Notes: generated by a model not told the origin, from the letters alone. A DNA stretch of 50,294 nt from Cellulosimicrobium funkei (GCF_001019615.1 NZ_JNBQ01000029.1:1-50294); one strand, 5' to 3'. Shown: positions 25,552 to 35,580, numbered from the stretch's first letter. Made by a program: numbers and translations.

Positions 25552-27255
25552 ATGGCTGATCTGCGCGTCGCGCTGGCACAGGTCGACACGTGCGTGGGGG
25601 ACCTCGACGGCAACGCCGCCCTCGTCCTCGAGCGCACCCGGGAGGCGGCGACGGCGGGCGCGCATCTCGTCGCGTTCCCGGAGATGACCCTCACCGGCTA
25701 CCCGATCGAGGACCTCGCCCTGCGCGCGTCGTTCCGCCGCGCGGCGTGGGACGCCGCCGCGGACATCGCGGCGCGCCTCGCCGCCGACGGCCTGGGCGGG
25801 ATCACCGTGGTGCTCGGCACCGTCGGGACCTCCGGAGCGCCGCGCGGCGCGGGCGCGGCGGAGCGCGAGGCCTCGGGCTCGCCGGCGGACCTCCCGACGA
25901 ACCGTGCGGTCGTGCTGCGCGAGGGCGTCGTGCAGGCCGCGTACGACAAGCACCACCTGCCCAACTACGGCGTGTTCGACGAGTTCCGCATCTTCGCGCC
26001 GGGCGAGACCACGACGGTCGTCGAGGTCGAGGGCCGCCGGGTCGGCATCGCGATCTGCGAGGACATCTGGCAGGACGGCGGCCCGGTCGCCGAGATGGCG
26101 ACGCTCGACGAGGCGGGGAACGGGCTCGACCTGCTGCTCGTGCTCAACGGCTCCCCGTACGAGGAGGGCAAGGGCCACGTGCGCACCGACCTCGCGGCGC
26201 GCCGCGCGCGCGAGGTGAGCGCCCCGGTCGCGTACGTGAACCTCGTGGGCGGCCAGGACGACCTCGTGTTCGACGGCGGCTCGTTCGTCACCGACGCCGC
26301 GGGCGCCGTCGTCGCGACCTCGCCCCAGTTCGTCGAGGACCTGCTCGTGTGGGAGCTGCCGTCCGACGGCGCACCCCGCGGGCCGCGCGCCCCCGAGCTG
26401 CACCCCGACGAGGAGGTGTACCGGGCCTGCGTCACCGGCCTGGCCGGCTACGTCCGCAAGAACGGCTTCCGCTCCGTCCTCCTCGGCGTCTCGGGCGGGA
26501 TCGACTCCGCCCTCACCGCGACGATCGCCGCCGACGCGATCGGCGGCGAGAACGTCGTGGGCGTCTCGATGCCGTCGCAGTACTCGTCCGACCACAGCAA
26601 GGACGACGCCGCGGACCTCGCCAAGCGGCTCGGCGCCGACTACCGCGTCCAGCCCATCGCGCCGATGGTCGAGGCGTTCCAGGGCGAGCTCGCGCTCGAG
26701 GGCGTCGCGGAGGAGAACCTCCAGGCGCGGGTGCGCGGCGTGATCCTCATGGCGATCTCCAACCGCGAGGGCCACCTCGTCGTCGCTCCCGGCAACAAGT
26801 CCGAGCTCGCGACCGGGTACGCGACGATCTACGACGCCGGCAGCATCGGCGGCTTCGCCCCCCTCAAGGACGTCGACAAGTCGCGCGTCTGGCAGCTCGC
26901 GCGCTGGCGCAACAACCAGGCGGTCGACCGGGGCGAGATCCCGCCGATCCCCGAGTCGTCCATCACCAAGCCGCCGTCGGCGGAGCTGCGCCCGGGCCAG
27001 ACCGACCAGGACTCGCTGCCGCCCTACGACCTCCTCGACGAGGTGCTCGACGCCTACATCGAGCACGCCGAGGGCCGCGCCGAGCTGCTCGCTCGCGGGT
27101 TCGACCCCGAGGTCGTCGACAAGGTGGTCACCCTCGTCGACCGCGCCGAGTGGAAGCGCCGGCAGTACCCGCCGGGCCCCAAGGTCACCGCCCTCGCGTT
27201 CGGCCGCGACCGCCGCCTGCCCATCACCAACCGCTGGCGCGAGCCGATCGACTGA
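25552..27255 (+). CDS. nadE: Glutamine-dependent NAD+ synthetase
   Basis: NadE makes NAD+ from deamido-NAD+, ATP and glutamine-derived ammonia. The 567-residue protein fuses a nitrilase-type glutaminase to the synthetase. The glutaminase triad is visible as E44 ([10 protein letters not shown]), K133 ([12 protein letters not shown]) and C169 (AICEDIWQD). The synthetase domain has the ATP-pyrophosphatase loop [11 protein letters not shown] near residue 312 and [13 protein letters not shown]. This is the shorter actinobacterial/proteobacterial form, not the larger roughly 680-residue mycobacterial type. It lies between glnA2 and panB, where M. tuberculosis has esterase genes. Confidence 0.96.
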   Translation: MADLRVALAQVDTCVGDLDGNAALVLERTREAATAGAHLVAFPEMTLTGYPIEDLALRASFRRAAWDAAADIAARLAADGLGGITVVLGTVGTSGAPRGAGAAEREASGSPADLPTNRAVVLREGVVQAAYDKHHLPNYGVFDEFRIFAPGETTTVVEVEGRRVGIAICEDIWQDGGPVAEMATLDEAGNGLDLLLVLNGSPYEEGKGHVRTDLAARRAREVSAPVAYVNLVGGQDDLVFDGGSFVTDAAGAVVATSPQFVEDLLVWELPSDGAPRGPRAPELHPDEEVYRACVTGLAGYVRKNGFRSVLLGVSGGIDSALTATIAADAIGGENVVGVSMPSQYSSDHSKDDAADLAKRLGADYRVQPIAPMVEAFQGELALEGVAEENLQARVRGVILMAISNREGHLVVAPGNKSELATGYATIYDAGSIGGFAPLKDVDKSRVWQLARWRNNQAVDRGEIPPIPESSITKPPSAELRPGQTDQDSLPPYDLLDEVLDAYIEHAEGRAELLARGFDPEVVDKVVTLVDRAEWKRRQYPPGPKVTALAFGRDRRLPITNRWREPID

Positions 27256-27313
27256 CGGCGCCGGCCACCCCGCGCGCCGTCCGCCCCGTACCCCGCACCC
27301 AGGAAAGGCCGTC

Positions 27314-28162
27314 ATGTCTGCTCACACCGCCCCCGAGCCCGCCACGACCGGGGGCACGGGACCGCGCCGCGTCCGCGTGCACCACCTCGCCGAGGCGAAG
27401 GCGCGCGGCGAGAAGATCACGATGCTCACGGCGTACGACGCGGTGACCGCGCGCATCTTCGACGACGCCGGGATCGACATGCTGCTGGTCGGCGACTCGA
27501 TCGGCAACACGATGCACGGGCACGCGACGACGCTCCCCGTCACGGTCGACGACCTGATCCCCCCGGCCCGCGCCGTCGCGCGCGCCGCGCGCCGCGCGTT
27601 CACGGTCGTCGACCTGCCGTTCGGCTCGTACGAGGCGAGCGCGGAGCAGGCGCTCGCCACGGGCGTGCGGTTCCTCAAGGAGACCGGCGTGAACGCCGTC
27701 AAGCTCGAGGGCGGGCGCCGCATCGCCGCACAGATCCGCGCGCTGACCGACGCCGGCATCCCCGTGGTGGGCCACCTCGGCTTCACGCCCCAGTCCGAGA
27801 ACGCGCTCGGCGGGCCTCGCGTCCAGGGCCGGGGCGACGACGCGGCGGAGCGCCTCAGCGAGGACGCCCTCGCCGTGGCCGAGGCGGGCGCCGTCGCCGT
27901 CGTGCTCGAGATGGTGCCGGTCGAGGTCGCGGCGCGGATCACCGAGATCCTGCGCATCCCCACGATCGGGATCGGCGCGGGCGCCGCGTGCGACGGCCAG
28001 GTGCTCGTCTGGACGGACATGGCCGGCATGACCGACTGGTCACCCCGCTTCGCCAAGCGGTACGCCGAGATCGGCGCGGCGCTCGGCCAGGCGGCGGCCG
28101 ACTACGCCGCGGACGTGCGCGGCGGGACCTTCCCCGACGACGCGCACAGCTTCGCGCGCTGA
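27314..28162 (+). CDS. panB: 3-methyl-2-oxobutanoate hydroxymethyltransferase
   Basis: PanB transfers a hydroxymethyl group from methylene-tetrahydrofolate to ketoisovalerate, the first committed step of pantothenate synthesis. The 282-residue protein shows [20 protein letters not shown], the Mg-binding [34 protein letters not shown] and the catalytic glutamate in [10 protein letters not shown]. These are the full set of family motifs. AGGAAAGG (27301 onward) is a good ribosome site 5-6 nt before the ATG. It follows nadE by 58 bp, possibly in one transcript. No other pan genes lie in the window. Confidence 0.97.
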   Translation: MSAHTAPEPATTGGTGPRRVRVHHLAEAKARGEKITMLTAYDAVTARIFDDAGIDMLLVGDSIGNTMHGHATTLPVTVDDLIPPARAVARAARRAFTVVDLPFGSYEASAEQALATGVRFLKETGVNAVKLEGGRRIAAQIRALTDAGIPVVGHLGFTPQSENALGGPRVQGRGDDAAERLSEDALAVAEAGAVAVVLEMVPVEVAARITEILRIPTIGIGAGAACDGQVLVWTDMAGMTDWSPRFAKRYAEIGAALGQAAADYAADVRGGTFPDDAHSFAR

Positions 28163-28210
28163 CCTCCGGGCCCGCCACGGGGCGGCGGGACGGCGGCGAC
28201 ACGGCAGCGC

Positions 28211-29128
28211 TCAGCCGACGTCCGCGCCGCCGTCGGCCACCCACGCCGTGAGGCCCGCAGCGAGGGCGTCGGCGTAGCGCTGGCGCCCCTCCTCGGACTC
28301 CATGACCGCAGCCTCGTCGGGGTTGCGCATCTCCCCCAGCTCGAGCATGACCGCGGGTCGCTCGGCGTGGTTGAGGGTCGCGAGGTCGGCGCGCCGCTGG
28401 ATCGGGCCGTCGTCCGCGACGACCGAGGACGACGGCGCGAACCCGGCCGCGGTCAATGCCGCCACGAGCTCGTGCGCGAGCGCGACGCTCGGCTCCCCCT
28501 GGGCGTCGACGACGGGCGGGTCCGAGACGATCGCGAAGAACCCGTGCGCGCTCCGGTCCTCCGTGCCGTTGGCGTGGATCGAGACGAGGACGTCCGCGTC
28601 GTTCTCCTGGGGGAAGCGGCCCCGCGCGTCGACGCACGGCCCCACGCCCGCGTCGTCGGGGCGTGTGAGCACGACGACGGCGCCGAGCTCGGTGAGCCCC
28701 TCCGCGAGGCGGCTGCCCACGTCCCAGGTGAACGCGTGCTCGGCGTAGCCCGCGTCCGTCGACGCGCCCACCGTGTTGCACGCCTTGGTGTCGCCCCGCC
28801 CGTCGGGGACGGGCGCGTTGACCGTGAGGGGGTTCGCCCCGTTGCCGCCGTTGTGCCCGGGGTCGACGGCGACGGTGACGCCCGCGAGCGGGGGCGGCGG
28901 CCCGGTCTCCGTGACCGCCGGGTCCGGCGAGGCGGTCGTCGGCTCCGGCTCGGGGGCCGAGGCGACCGCGTCGCCCGAGGGGGCGAGCGTCGTCGGGCCA
29001 CCCCCGGGCCCGGCGCGGACCTGCAGCGCGACGAGGAACGTCAGCGCGCCGACGGCGAGCCCGGCGAGGAGCAGGCCGAGGCGGCCCGACCAGACGCGTC
29101 GCGGGCCGGGTGGAGGGGCGTGGGTCAC
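28211..29128 (-). CDS. N-acetylmuramoyl-L-alanine amidase (Amidase_3), membrane-anchored or secreted
   Basis: The 305-residue protein cleaves the lactyl-amide bond between muramic acid and the stem peptide. After a basic start, a transmembrane/signal segment (about residues 15-37) and a Pro/Thr-rich linker lead to the catalytic domain. Zinc ligands and the catalytic residue appear as VDPGHNGG, GYAEHAFTW, VSIHANG and MLELGEMRNPDE, the Amidase_3 pattern. The GTG at 29128 overlaps the stop of the upstream SPOR-like gene (GTGA), arguing for coupling and against longer frames. It probably acts in cell-wall remodelling or daughter-cell separation. Confidence 0.92.
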   Translation of the reverse strand: MTHAPPPGPRRVWSGRLGLLLAGLAVGALTFLVALQVRAGPGGGPTTLAPSGDAVASAPEPEPTTASPDPAVTETGPPPPLAGVTVAVDPGHNGGNGANPLTVNAPVPDGRGDTKACNTVGASTDAGYAEHAFTWDVGSRLAEGLTELGAVVVLTRPDDAGVGPCVDARGRFPQENDADVLVSIHANGTEDRSAHGFFAIVSDPPVVDAQGEPSVALAHELVAALTAAGFAPSSSVVADDGPIQRRADLATLNHAERPAVMLELGEMRNPDEAAVMESEEGRQRYADALAAGLTAWVADGGADVG

Positions 29129-29346
29129 TCGCCGCGCTCGCGGCGGTCTTCCTCGTCCCAGGCGTCCGACCGCTCGCGCGCGGTCTCCAGCGCCTTCTGC
29201 GCGGCCTCGCGGGTCGGGTACGGGCCCATGCGGTGCGACCACGAGCCGCTCGGGCCGCGATGCACCTCGCCCGTGCGGGTGTCGAAGTAGTACTCGTCCT
29301 CGGCCGCGGGCTCGCCGTCGTCGGTGAAGCGTGATCCGGTGCTCAT
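29125..29346 (-). CDS. Small SPOR-like domain protein
   Basis: The 73-residue acidic protein contains EYYFDTRTGEVHRG and HRMGPYPTREAAQKALETARERSD, resembling the short SPOR-like proteins of actinobacteria that may recognise peptidoglycan or serve as regulators. There is no signal peptide. The ATG at 29346 follows GGGGGAGG at 8 nt. The coupling with the amidase gene by a 4-nt overlap suggests a joint role in wall hydrolysis, which is inferred. Confidence 0.78.
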   Translation of the reverse strand: MSTGSRFTDDGEPAAEDEYYFDTRTGEVHRGPSGSWSHRMGPYPTREAAQKALETARERSDAWDEEDRRERGE

Positions 29347-29401
29347 GACCCGATCCTCCCCCATCTCGGCCCGCCCGGCCGTCCACGACCCCGCACGTTC
29401 G

Positions 29402-29407
29402 TAGACT
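29402..29407 (+). promoter_or_regulatory. -10 box (TAGACT) of leaderless map
   Basis: TAGACT ends 7 nt before the ATG at 29415. Confidence 0.6.
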
Positions 29408-29414
29408 GGCCGTC

Positions 29415-30326
29415 ATGAGCCCCACGCCGTCCCCGACCTCGCCCGACGCCGTCGCTCCCCCACCCGCGGGACGCCGCGGCCCGCTCGTGCCCGGGGTCGT
29501 CGGACCGCCGCGCGCCGTGCCGGCGTCCATCGAGCGTCCCGAGTACGTCGGCCGGCCCGGCCCGCGGCCGTTCACCGGGAGCGAGGTCAACGACACGGAG
29601 ACGATCGAGCGCATCCGCGCCGCGTCGCGGGTCGCCGCGCAGGCGCTCGTGGAGGTCGGGCGGCACGTCGCGCCAGGCGTGACGACCGACGAGCTCGACC
29701 GCATCGGGCACGAGTTCCTCCTCGACCACGGCGCGTACCCGTCGACCCTGGGCTACCGCGGGTTCCCCAAGTCGCTGTGCACGTCCCTCAACGAGGTCGT
29801 GTGCCACGGGATCCCCGACTCGACCGTGCTCGTCGAGGGCGACATCGTCAACGTCGACATCACGGCGTACGTCGGTGGCGTGCACGGCGACACCAACGCG
29901 ACGTTCACGGTCGGCGAGGTCGACGAGGAGTCCGCGCTCCTCGTCGAGCGCACGCGCGAGGCCCTCGCCCGCGGCATCAAGGCCGTCGCCCCCGGCCGCC
30001 AGATCAACGTGGTCGGGCGCGTCATCGAGCGCTACGCCGCCCGGTTCGGGTACGGGGTCGTGCGCGAGTACACGGGGCACGGCGTCGGACGGGCGTTCCA
30101 CTCGGGGCTCGTCGTGCCGCACTACGACGCCGCGCCCGACCACGCGACCGTCATCGAGACCGGGATGGTCTTCACCATCGAGCCCATGCTCACGCTCGGC
30201 ACGTCCGAGTGGCGGATGTGGGACGACGGGTGGACGGTAGTCACCGCGGACGCCTCGCGGACCGCGCAGTTCGAGCACACGCTGCTGGTGACCGACGACG
30301 GAGCGGAGATCCTCACACTGCCATGA
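29415..30326 (+). CDS. map: Type I methionine aminopeptidase with N-terminal extension
   Basis: MetAP removes the initiator methionine from new proteins. The 303-residue protein has a Pro-rich N-terminal extension of about 45 residues, as in the mycobacterial MetAP1c form. The pita-bread domain carries all five metal ligands: Asp in IVNVDITAY, Asp in HGDTNATF, His in TGHGVGRAF, Glu in FTIEPML and Glu in AQFEHTLLV. Translation is probably leaderless. Its stop overlaps the ppgK start (ATGA), so the two genes form one operon. Confidence 0.96.
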   Translation: MSPTPSPTSPDAVAPPPAGRRGPLVPGVVGPPRAVPASIERPEYVGRPGPRPFTGSEVNDTETIERIRAASRVAAQALVEVGRHVAPGVTTDELDRIGHEFLLDHGAYPSTLGYRGFPKSLCTSLNEVVCHGIPDSTVLVEGDIVNVDITAYVGGVHGDTNATFTVGEVDEESALLVERTREALARGIKAVAPGRQINVVGRVIERYAARFGYGVVREYTGHGVGRAFHSGLVVPHYDAAPDHATVIETGMVFTIEPMLTLGTSEWRMWDDGWTVVTADASRTAQFEHTLLVTDDGAEILTLP

Positions 30327-31120
30327 ACGCTCACCAGGACTCTCACGCCGCGCCTCCGGCGCACACCGACCGCCCCCGCACCGCGTTCGGCATCGACGTC
30401 GGCGGCAGCGGCATCAAGGGCGCTCCGGTCGACCTCGCCACCGGCGAGTTCGCGCAGGAGCGCCACCGGATCCCGACGCCGCAGCCGTCGACGCCGCAGG
30501 CCGTCGCCGAGGTGATCGCCGAGCTCGTGGGCGAGTACGACCTCCCGCCGGACGTGCCGATCGGCGTCGCGTTCCCCGCGCCGCTCCAGCACGGCGTCGT
30601 GCGGTTCATCGCCAACCTCGACCAGTCGTGGACCGGCGTCGACCTGCCCGCGCTCGTCGCGCGCGAGACCGGGCGCCACGTCGTCGCGGTCAACGACGCC
30701 GACGCCGCCGGGATCGGCGAGGTCCGGTACGGCGCCGCGCGCGAGGCGGACGGGGCCGTGCTCGTCGCGACGCTCGGCACGGGGATCGGCAGCGCGATCG
30801 TCGTCGACGGCCACCTGCTCCCGAACACCGAGCTCGGGCACCTCGAGATCGACGGGTACGACGCCGAGACGCGCGCGTCCGACGCCGCCCGGGACCGCGA
30901 GGACCTGGACTGGGCGCAGTGGGCCGAGCGGCTCCAGCGCTACTTCGGTGTCGTGGAGGACCTGTTCTCGCCCGACCTCATCGTCGTGGGCGGCGGCGTG
31001 AGCAAGAAGCACGAGCACTTCCTGCCGCTGCTGCACCTGCGGGCGCCGATCGTCCCGGCCCGGCTCCGCAACGCGGCCGGCATCGTGGGCGCGGCGTCGC
31101 TGGCGGCGGACGCGCGCTGA
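30323..31120 (+). CDS. ppgK: Polyphosphate glucokinase (ROK family)
   Basis: This enzyme phosphorylates glucose using polyphosphate or ATP and is characteristic of actinobacteria. The 265-residue protein has the phosphate-1 motif [16 protein letters not shown], the catalytic aspartate region [14 protein letters not shown], and [14 protein letters not shown] for phosphate-2. The family end region [15 protein letters not shown] is complete. The ATG overlaps the map stop by 4 nt. The zinc motif of many ROK regulators is absent, as expected for the glucokinase branch. Confidence 0.95.
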   Translation: MNAHQDSHAAPPAHTDRPRTAFGIDVGGSGIKGAPVDLATGEFAQERHRIPTPQPSTPQAVAEVIAELVGEYDLPPDVPIGVAFPAPLQHGVVRFIANLDQSWTGVDLPALVARETGRHVVAVNDADAAGIGEVRYGAAREADGAVLVATLGTGIGSAIVVDGHLLPNTELGHLEIDGYDAETRASDAARDREDLDWAQWAERLQRYFGVVEDLFSPDLIVVGGGVSKKHEHFLPLLHLRAPIVPARLRNAAGIVGAASLAADAR

Positions 31121-31150
31121 CCAGCGCGGGCGCGCCGGGTGGCCGCCCCG

Positions 31151-31167
31151 CCGTCGGGCCGCGACGG
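31151..31167. terminator. Possible bidirectional hairpin between ppgK and the STAS gene
   Basis: CCGTCG (31151-31156) and CGACGG (31162-31167) form a 6-bp stem with a 5-nt loop between convergent genes. It is weaker than the other hairpins in the window. Confidence 0.4.
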
Positions 31168-31171
31168 GAGG

Positions 31172-31537
31172 TCAGCTCGTGGTGACCTCGTGCCGCTCCG
31201 TGCCGAAGATGTCGATGACGCCGAGCATCTCGAGGACGTCGGTGACGACCGTCGGCGGGTTGCGCAGCGTCACGGACAGCCCCTCCTCGGAGCCGATCGT
31301 GTAGAACTGCACGAGGAACGCGATGCCCGTGGAGTCCATGAACGTCACCTTGGACGTGTCGATCACCACGGGGACGTCCCGTTCGAGCGCGTTCGCGAGC
31401 GCGGCGCTCGCCTCGCTGCGGAGGGCGACGTCGATCTCGCCCCACATGTCCACGACGCTCGCCTCGGGCTCCTCGAGCAGCCGGATGCCGCCCGTTCCCG
31501 CCTCGACGTCGCTCCGCTCCAGCTCCTGCACCAACAC
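31172..31537 (-). CDS. STAS-domain anti-anti-sigma factor (SpoIIAA/RsbV-like)
   Basis: The 121-residue protein has the STAS fold with [13 protein letters not shown] and the phosphorylation-site motif [14 protein letters not shown], where the serine of DSTG is normally phosphorylated by an anti-sigma kinase. When unphosphorylated, such proteins sequester the kinase and free a stress sigma factor. No anti-sigma kinase or sigma gene lies nearby, so the partner is elsewhere. GTG 31537 is chosen (AAGGG about 9 nt upstream); GTG 31531 is an alternative. A -10-like TACGCT lies at 31675-31680. Confidence 0.85.
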   Translation of the reverse strand: MLVQELERSDVEAGTGGIRLLEEPEASVVDMWGEIDVALRSEASAALANALERDVPVVIDTSKVTFMDSTGIAFLVQFYTIGSEEGLSVTLRNPPTVVTDVLEMLGVIDIFGTERHEVTTS

Positions 31538-31866
31538 TGCCCCGCCCTTCGTCCTGCCCCTGCCTCGCCCACCCCGACGAGTACGCGCCACCTGCCTGAC
31601 GCTGTCGATCGGTCGATGCCTGCTGTCGTACGTCATCGGGCGACGAGAAGGCTCCGGCGTGATCGGACGTCGCCAGCGTACCCCACGGATGCCGCTGGCT
31701 GGTAGGCCTCTGGCGAAGACTTTACCCAGGGCGGTCTCCACATCGTTCCCCGGAGCGATCGTTGAGGATTCATTCAACAGTTGGACGGGTGTCCAGACGG
31801 CGACGGCCGCCACGGACCCCGTGCGGGGTCGGCGTGGCGGCCGTCGTGACGGGGAGCGTGGGGGCG
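31538..31866. other. 329-bp intergenic region between the STAS gene and ppc
   Basis: No gene is seen. It holds the ppc terminator (31801-31846), a minus-strand TACGCT -10-like box (31675-31680) implying a STAS leader of about 130 nt, a GTTGA/TCAAC inverted repeat near 31761-31778, and GGGTAAA on the minus strand (31722-31716). The last could be a stress-sigma -10 (GGGTA type), but no convincing -35 is present. Confidence 0.5.
31801..31846 (-). terminator. ppc terminator
   Basis: The 14-bp arms 31801-31814 and 31833-31846, plus the inner 6-bp stem GACCCC/GGGGTC, form one long hairpin with a 2-nt bulge and a GTGC loop, starting 20 bases after the ppc stop. Confidence 0.85.
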
Positions 31867-34611
31867 TCAGCCCGTGTTCTGCAGGCCGGCGGCGACGCCG
31901 TTCACGGTGAGCAGCAGGAGGTGCTGGAGCTCGTCCTTGACCGGACCCTCCGCGCCGGAGCGCAGACCGCGCAGCGCGCGGACCTGGAGCAGCGAGAGCG
32001 CGTCGACGTACGGGCTGCGGAGCTGGACCGCGCGGCCCAGCACCCGGCGCCCGGCGAGCGGCCACGCGTTCTCCGTCACCGCCAAGACCTGCTCGCGCGT
32101 GAGGCGCAGCTCGTCGAGGATCGCCTGCGCGAGGTCGTCGCGGTCCCCGAGCGCGAGGTACCGCTCGGCGATGCGCTCGTCCGTCTTGGCGAGCGACATC
32201 TCGACGTTGTCCAGCAGCGTCGCGAAGAGCGGCCACTCGCGGTGCGCCTCGCGGAGCAGCTCGAGGTCGCCGAACTCCTTGAGCGCCGTCCCGAGCCCGT
32301 ACCACCCGGCGAGGTTGATGCGGGCCTGCGACCACGAGAACACCCACGGGATGGCCCGCAGGTCGTCGAGCGAGGAGACGGACAGGCCGCGACGTGCCGG
32401 CCGGGAGCCGATCGGCAGGAGGCCGACCTCCTCGAGCGGGGTCACCTGGGAGAACCACTGCGGGAACCCGTCCGCCCGCACGAGGTCGTGGAACCGCCGA
32501 CGCGACGACTCGTCGAGCGCGGCCGCGAGGTCGCGGTAGCGCTCGGTCGCCTCGGCGTTGCGCTTCTCGGTGGACGGCGCCGACGCGAGCAGCGTCGCCG
32601 CGGCGACCTGCTCGATGTGGCGCGACGCGATCGTCGGGTCGCCGTAGCGCGCGAGGATGACCTCGCCCTGCTCGGTGAGCTTGAACCGGCCGTCCACCGA
32701 GCCCGGGGGCTGGGCGAGCACGGCGCGGTTCGCCGGGCCGCCGCCGCGTCCGAGGGCACCGCCGCGGCCGTGGAACAGCGTGAGCGTGATGTCGTGCCGC
32801 TCGGCCCAGTGCGCGATGCGGCTCTGCGCGTCGTGGAGGGCGAGCGTCGCGGAGACCGGGCCGACGTCCTTCGACGAGTCCGAGTAGCCGAGCATGACCT
32901 CGACGCGGCGCCCGTTCTCGGCGAGCCGGCGCTGCACCTGGGGCAGCGTGAGCATCGACTCGAGGATGTCGACGCTCGCCCGGAGGTCGGCGAACGTCTC
33001 GAACAGCGGGATCGCGTCGACCACGGGCGCCTCGTCGGAGCCCTCGAACGCGAGCTCCGCGAGCTCGTACACCGCGGCGAGGTGCTCCGGCTTCTGCGTG
33101 AACGACACGATGTAGCGGCGTGCGGCACGGATGCCGTACCGCTGCTGGACCGCGCCCAGCGCGCGGAACGTGTCGAGCACCTCGCGCGTGCGGTCGGACA
33201 GGTCGCCGCGCAGGCCCTTCTCCGCGATCTCGGCGAGCGCGCCCTCGTGGACCTGGGAGTGCTGGCGCACCTCGAGCTCGGCGAGGTGGAAGCCGAAGGT
33301 CTCCACCTGCCAGACAAGCTGCTGGAGGTCCCCGTACGCGGCGCGCGGCGCGCCCGCGGCGACGAGGGACTCCTGGACGACCCGCAGGTCGGACTCGAGC
33401 TGCTCGGCGTTCGGGTACGCGAGGTCGGCGTTGCGCGCCCGCGTCGCGGCGATGCGGTCCGCGACGACGAGCAGCACCGCGCGGTGCGGCTCGCGCGGGG
33501 ACGCCTCGGACGCGGCGACGGTCACGGCCTCCGAGAGCCGGCGCTGCCGCTCCCACAGGGCGCGCAGCCCGTCCGACGGCGGCGTGCCGTCCTGGTCGAG
33601 CGTGAGCTTGCGCCCCACGAGGCGCGTCTGCTGCTCGAGCGCGGCGAGCGCGTGGTCCGCCGCGATCGCGGCGGCCTGGCGCGTGACCTCGGCCGTGACG
33701 TTCGGGTTGCCGTCCCGGTCGCCGCCGATCCACGTGCCGAGGCTGACGAACGGCCGCACGAGGGGCTCCTCGCGGCCCGCCTCGTCACCCAGCAGCCAGT
33801 CGTCGAGGCGGCGGTAGACGGTCGGGAACGTGTCGAACATCGTCGCGTCGAACACGCCGAGCGCCGTCTTCACCTCGTCGAGGACGGACGGCTTGTGCTC
33901 GCGGATGGGGGCGGTGCGCCACATCGTGTCGATCTCGGCGAGCAGGCGGCGCTCGTTCTCCGCGAGCGACGTGCCGCCGAGGCGCTGGGCGTCCCGCTCG
34001 TCGAGCAAGGTCGCGATGCGGCGCACCGCGCCCGACACCGCACGACGGCGGGCCTCGGTCGGGTGCGCCGTGAGCACCGGGCGGAACTCGAGGCCGCGGA
34101 GACGACGCAGCGCCTCCTCACGGCCCACCTCGCCGACGAGCTGCTCGAACGCCTCCGGGAGGGAGTCGTCGGGCGTCGTCGCGCGGGTCGCGAACTCGGC
34201 CTCGCGCTCGCGCAGGACGCGCACGCGGTGGTACTCCTCCGCGAGGTTCGCGAGGTGGAAGTAGCACGTGAAGGCACGGGCGACCTGCTCGGCGCGGGCC
34301 ATGGAGAGGCCCTCGACGAGCGTCTCCGCCTCGGCCAGCACGGCGCCGGACGGGTCGTCGTACGCGCGGATGGACAGCTCGCGCAGGCGCTCGACGTCGT
34401 CGAGCAGGTCCTGGCCGCCCGTCTCGCGGAGCACGGTTCCGAGGAGCCCACCGAGCAGGCGGACGTCGTCGCGCAGCGGGGCGGGCACGTCGTGGCGGGC
34501 GAGGCCGCGCCCCGCGTGCCCGGTGTCGTCGGAGACGTCGGCGGCGGCCCGGTCAGGGCCGTCGGCAGCACCCGGCGACGGGGACAGTTCCGAAGGGGAG
34601 AGGTCGTTCAC
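31867..34611 (-). CDS. ppc: Phosphoenolpyruvate carboxylase
   Basis: PEPC converts phosphoenolpyruvate and bicarbonate to oxaloacetate, refilling the TCA cycle. The 914-residue protein has the usual bacterial length and motifs: the catalytic histidine in VLTAHPTEARRR, GGDRDGNPNVT, GYSDSSKDVG, the FHGRGGALGRGGGP loop, and the C-terminal QNTG that ends all PEPCs. The N-terminal 35 residues are low-complexity. The GTG at 34611 is supported by TACTCT 7 nt upstream (leaderless). It neighbours ppgK and thus a glycolytic entry enzyme, but on the opposite strand. Confidence 0.97.
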   Translation of the reverse strand: MNDLSPSELSPSPGAADGPDRAAADVSDDTGHAGRGLARHDVPAPLRDDVRLLGGLLGTVLRETGGQDLLDDVERLRELSIRAYDDPSGAVLAEAETLVEGLSMARAEQVARAFTCYFHLANLAEEYHRVRVLREREAEFATRATTPDDSLPEAFEQLVGEVGREEALRRLRGLEFRPVLTAHPTEARRRAVSGAVRRIATLLDERDAQRLGGTSLAENERRLLAEIDTMWRTAPIREHKPSVLDEVKTALGVFDATMFDTFPTVYRRLDDWLLGDEAGREEPLVRPFVSLGTWIGGDRDGNPNVTAEVTRQAAAIAADHALAALEQQTRLVGRKLTLDQDGTPPSDGLRALWERQRRLSEAVTVAASEASPREPHRAVLLVVADRIAATRARNADLAYPNAEQLESDLRVVQESLVAAGAPRAAYGDLQQLVWQVETFGFHLAELEVRQHSQVHEGALAEIAEKGLRGDLSDRTREVLDTFRALGAVQQRYGIRAARRYIVSFTQKPEHLAAVYELAELAFEGSDEAPVVDAIPLFETFADLRASVDILESMLTLPQVQRRLAENGRRVEVMLGYSDSSKDVGPVSATLALHDAQSRIAHWAERHDITLTLFHGRGGALGRGGGPANRAVLAQPPGSVDGRFKLTEQGEVILARYGDPTIASRHIEQVAAATLLASAPSTEKRNAEATERYRDLAAALDESSRRRFHDLVRADGFPQWFSQVTPLEEVGLLPIGSRPARRGLSVSSLDDLRAIPWVFSWSQARINLAGWYGLGTALKEFGDLELLREAHREWPLFATLLDNVEMSLAKTDERIAERYLALGDRDDLAQAILDELRLTREQVLAVTENAWPLAGRRVLGRAVQLRSPYVDALSLLQVRALRGLRSGAEGPVKDELQHLLLLTVNGVAAGLQNTG

Positions 34612-34618
34612 GGTGACG

Positions 34619-34624
34619 AGAGTA
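34619..34624 (-). promoter_or_regulatory. -10 box (TACTCT) of leaderless ppc
   Basis: On the minus strand TACTCT is followed by 7 nt and the GTG at 34611. Confidence 0.55.
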
Positions 34625-34726
34625 TTCCTTGACCGTCAGGGGACGTGCAGGCGTCCGAGGGGTGATCGTCGGTCGAGCACCGGTCGACAGGGGGTCGCGG
34701 CCTGCGACCCACCGGACCGGTCGCCG

Positions 34727-35545
34727 TCAGCGGCGCGCGCCGACGCGGACGGCGTCGAAGGGCGCGTTCGACGCCACGCGGTCCTCGATCGAGGCGGTGA
34801 CGACGTCCTTGGCGACGCGCGCGGCGTCGAGCACCGACGCGCCCTTGGCGAGCTCCGCGGTGATCGCGGCGGCGAACGTGCAGCCCGCGCCGCTCACGCG
34901 CTCCTCGCCGATCTTCGGCGTGCGCAGCACGTGCACCTCGTCGCCGTCGACCAGCACGTCGACCGCGTCCGGGCCGGGCAGCTCGACGCCCCCCTTCGCG
35001 ACGACGGCGCGCGGGCCGAGCGCCTGGACCTTGCGCGCCGCCTCGACGAGCTCCTCGACCGTCTCGATCGACTCGACGCCCGCGAGCGTGCGCGTCTCGA
35101 AGAGGTTGGGCGTGACGACGGTCGCGAGCGGGAGGACCTGTGCGCGCAGCGCCGTGTCGGTGTCGAGGGCGGCACCGGGCTCCTGGCCCTTGCAGATGAG
35201 GACCGGGTCGAGCACGACGTGCTCCCACGTGCGCGAGCGCAGCGACTCGGCGACGACGTCGATCGTCGCGGGCGTGCCGAGCATGCCGATCTTCACGACC
35301 GACGGCTCGTGCGTGACCGTCGCCGCCTCGAACTGGTCGGCGATCACCTGCGGGTCGACGGGGACGAACCGGTGGCCCCAGTCGTTCTTCGGGTCGAACG
35401 AGACGATGCACGTGAGCGTGCCGACGCCGTACGTGCCCAGCTCCTGGAACGTCTTGAGGTCGGCCTGGATGCCGGCGCCGCCGGTGGCCTCGGATCCGGC
35501 GATGACGTAGGCGAGCGGAGGCGTGTGCGCGTCGTGGTGGGACAT
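34727..35545 (-). CDS. thiD: Hydroxymethylpyrimidine/phosphomethylpyrimidine kinase or pyridoxal kinase
   Basis: The 272-residue ribokinase-fold protein has AGSEATGGAGIQADLKTF at its N-terminus and the anion-hole/catalytic motif VSGAGCTFAAAI near residue 228. It phosphorylates hydroxymethylpyrimidine for thiamine synthesis, but the same subfamily includes pyridoxine kinases (for example in Bacillus). The Cys in GAGC is typical of the dual-function branch. No other thiamine gene or TPP riboswitch is nearby, so the pyridoxal role is a real alternative. The ATG at 35545 has GAGGAG 5-6 nt upstream. Confidence 0.88.
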   Translation of the reverse strand: MSHHDAHTPPLAYVIAGSEATGGAGIQADLKTFQELGTYGVGTLTCIVSFDPKNDWGHRFVPVDPQVIADQFEAATVTHEPSVVKIGMLGTPATIDVVAESLRSRTWEHVVLDPVLICKGQEPGAALDTDTALRAQVLPLATVVTPNLFETRTLAGVESIETVEELVEAARKVQALGPRAVVAKGGVELPGPDAVDVLVDGDEVHVLRTPKIGEERVSGAGCTFAAAITAELAKGASVLDAARVAKDVVTASIEDRVASNAPFDAVRVGARR

Positions 35546-35580
35546 GGTGCTCCTCGGCACGAGTAGGACGGAGTGCCGTC

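Noticed and set aside
24097-27315. A 1072-codon minus-strand frame reading from antisense nadE into glnA2
   Set aside because: Only the last 445 codons match GlnA2; the upstream part is antisense to nadE.
28211-29704. A longer amidase frame starting at 29704
   Set aside because: It crosses the SPOR-like gene and the map promoter; the GTGA overlap at 29125-29128 gives the start.
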